Shown piece by piece: positions 63,290 through 64,000 of a stretch of DNA of 64,000 bases. Numbering within the stretch: position 1 is the stretch's first letter; every line of letters begins with the position of its first letter. A model generated the notes under the pieces. The model saw nothing but the letters and a program-made list of their open reading frames with translations, was not told where the DNA came from and ran no database searches. A program made the position numbers and the translations under genes. This DNA comes from an uncultured Acidobacteriota bacterium (GTDB taxonomy: Bacteria > Acidobacteriota > UBA6911 > RPQK01 > JAJDTT01). The stretch lies in NCBI GenBank assembly GCA_951812665.1, contig CATOST010000033.1, positions 1 to 64,000 on the forward strand, written 5' to 3'.

Positions 63290-64000
63290 ATGGCCAGAAG
63301 ACGGGATTTCCTCAAAGGGGCGGCCGGGTTGGCAGCAGGTCTGATGGCCGGATCCTGCCTCCGTGACTCCTCCGACACGCCGATCCAAAACCCGGGGACG
63401 GACCCGTCCGGAGGTGACCACCCGGCGAGAAAGGGAACGACCATGATCGTAGACTCGCACGCCTACGTGTTTCCGCCCGGGGACGAGCCGGCGGGGCACG
63501 CCAGTCCCCAAGAGCATCTTGCCTGGATCCAGGCGGCTCACGCCGGACACCATCAGCCCGCCTGGAGAGTTCGGGACCGGGCGCCCGCCTCGTCCAAGCC
63601 CCTGGCTCCGAAGGGATTCAAGAATCTGTCCGGTCTGCCCGACGTGAACTTTCGAGTGGATCACGAGCGCGGCCGGGTTGTCTGGACCATTGACGGGGAG
63701 GACTACACGAAACAGTTCTATCCCCCCAACCTGCGAAACCTGGAATTTACGCTTCACAGCCTCATCGCCGAGATGGACTACGCCGGCGTGGATGTGACGC
63801 TCCTTCACACCGACCCCATGTTGATCCGCGACAGCCGCTATCTGGCGGAAAGCGTGCGCCTGTATCCGGACCGCCTGCGCTCCATGGCCCCGGTGGATGA
63901 ATGGCGGATTCCAATGGAAACCGACGCCGTCATCCAGGAACTCGACACGGCCATCAACAAGCTCGGCCTTCACGCCATCAAGTTCATTCCCCCTCTGGGC
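63290..64000 (+). CDS. Amidohydrolase-2 family protein with Tat/lipoprotein signal, cut by window end
   Basis: 237 residues are visible and the frame is open to the last base. GGGAG lies seven bases before the ATG. The leader MARRRDFLKGAAGLAAGLMA then GSC has both a twin-arginine motif and a lipobox (Cys at about residue 23). MIVDSHAYVFPPGDEP (about residue 54) is the start of a PF04909 metal-dependent hydrolase, with the usual HxH replaced by HAY. SLIAEMDYAGVDVTLLHTD and AINKLGLHAIKF are family blocks. The replaced second His may mean altered metal binding. Divergent from the amine oxidase gene. Confidence 0.8.
   Translation, partial: MARRRDFLKGAAGLAAGLMAGSCLRDSSDTPIQNPGTDPSGGDHPARKGTTMIVDSHAYVFPPGDEPAGHASPQEHLAWIQAAHAGHHQPAWRVRDRAPASSKPLAPKGFKNLSGLPDVNFRVDHERGRVVWTIDGEDYTKQFYPPNLRNLEFTLHSLIAEMDYAGVDVTLLHTDPMLIRDSRYLAESVRLYPDRLRSMAPVDEWRIPMETDAVIQELDTAINKLGLHAIKFIPPLG

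Noticed and set aside
1..64000. tRNA, rRNA, CRISPR array, complete insertion sequence or prophage
   Set aside because: No T-loop or anticodon-arm pattern, rRNA-like stretch, spaced direct repeats, transposase, integrase or phage gene was recognised by reading; a covariance-model search was not possible.

Overview
The window looks like part of an uncultured, GC-rich Acidobacteriota genome, probably a marine or host-associated lineage. Two Oar-type TonB-dependent receptors (1105 and 1065 aa) and two GWxTD-domain proteins point to Acidobacteriota. So do the Planctomycetes/Solibacteres-style surface cassettes (PPC - DUF1549/1553 cytochrome - DUF1501 protein, and a large HEAT/heme lipoprotein). 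The many sulfatase, PhyH, CocE, LRR and amidohydrolase genes fit a scavenging, possibly symbiotic, lifestyle. This is inference from gene content only. No rRNA, tRNA or CRISPR array was recognised.

Layout. 0-6 kb: an internally deleted dimethylformamidase-like gene, two tandem neutral-ceramidase-fold genes separated by a 169-bp MITE-like inverted repeat, then a divergent GWxTD gene. 6-11.3 kb: TPR protein, Oar receptor and a small membrane protein. 11.6-16.3 kb (minus): second GWxTD gene overlapping a heme-binding lipoprotein gene. 16.4-22.2 kb (plus): two overlapping CocE/NonD hydrolases and a Cys-type sulfatase. 22.1-23 kb: a PIN-toxin/antitoxin pair lying between two copies of the sulfatase 3' end. 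23-26.6 kb: YkvI-like transporter, APH-fold kinase and MORN-like repeat protein. 26.6-32.4 kb (minus): two tandem extracellular leucine-rich-repeat proteins, bracketed by related hairpin pairs. 33-43 kb (plus): second Oar receptor, PPC protein, DUF1549/1553 protein, DUF1501 protein and aldo/keto reductase. 43-46.4 kb (minus): homocysteine S-methyltransferase, beta-propeller and ThuA proteins. 46.6-48.8 kb (plus): BNR protein and amidohydrolase. 49-54.1 kb (minus): complete heterotetrameric sarcosine oxidase operon soxB-soxD-soxA-soxG. 54.3-58.2 kb: two PhyH-type dioxygenases around a third CocE hydrolase. 58.3-63.2 kb (minus): a small propeller, a frameshifted glycoside-hydrolase-like lipoprotein and a copper amine oxidase. 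From 63.3 kb: a Tat/lipoprotein amidohydrolase cut by the window end.

How the genes may work together (inference): sarcosine oxidase, a BHMT-like methyltransferase, copper amine oxidase and the dimethylformamidase remnant all concern methylated or aliphatic amines. The Oar receptors, surface cytochrome cassettes, sulfatase, propellers and amidohydrolases suggest capture and breakdown of complex organic matter.

The most unusual signal is a family of GGAG-prefixed hairpins at about ten loci. They sit mainly at gene 3' ends and are oriented like the gene they follow. Their stems vary in sequence while staying paired, and at least three genes take their stop codon and last residues from the hairpin. 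They resemble REP elements and deserve a genome-wide search, including for a RAYT transposase.
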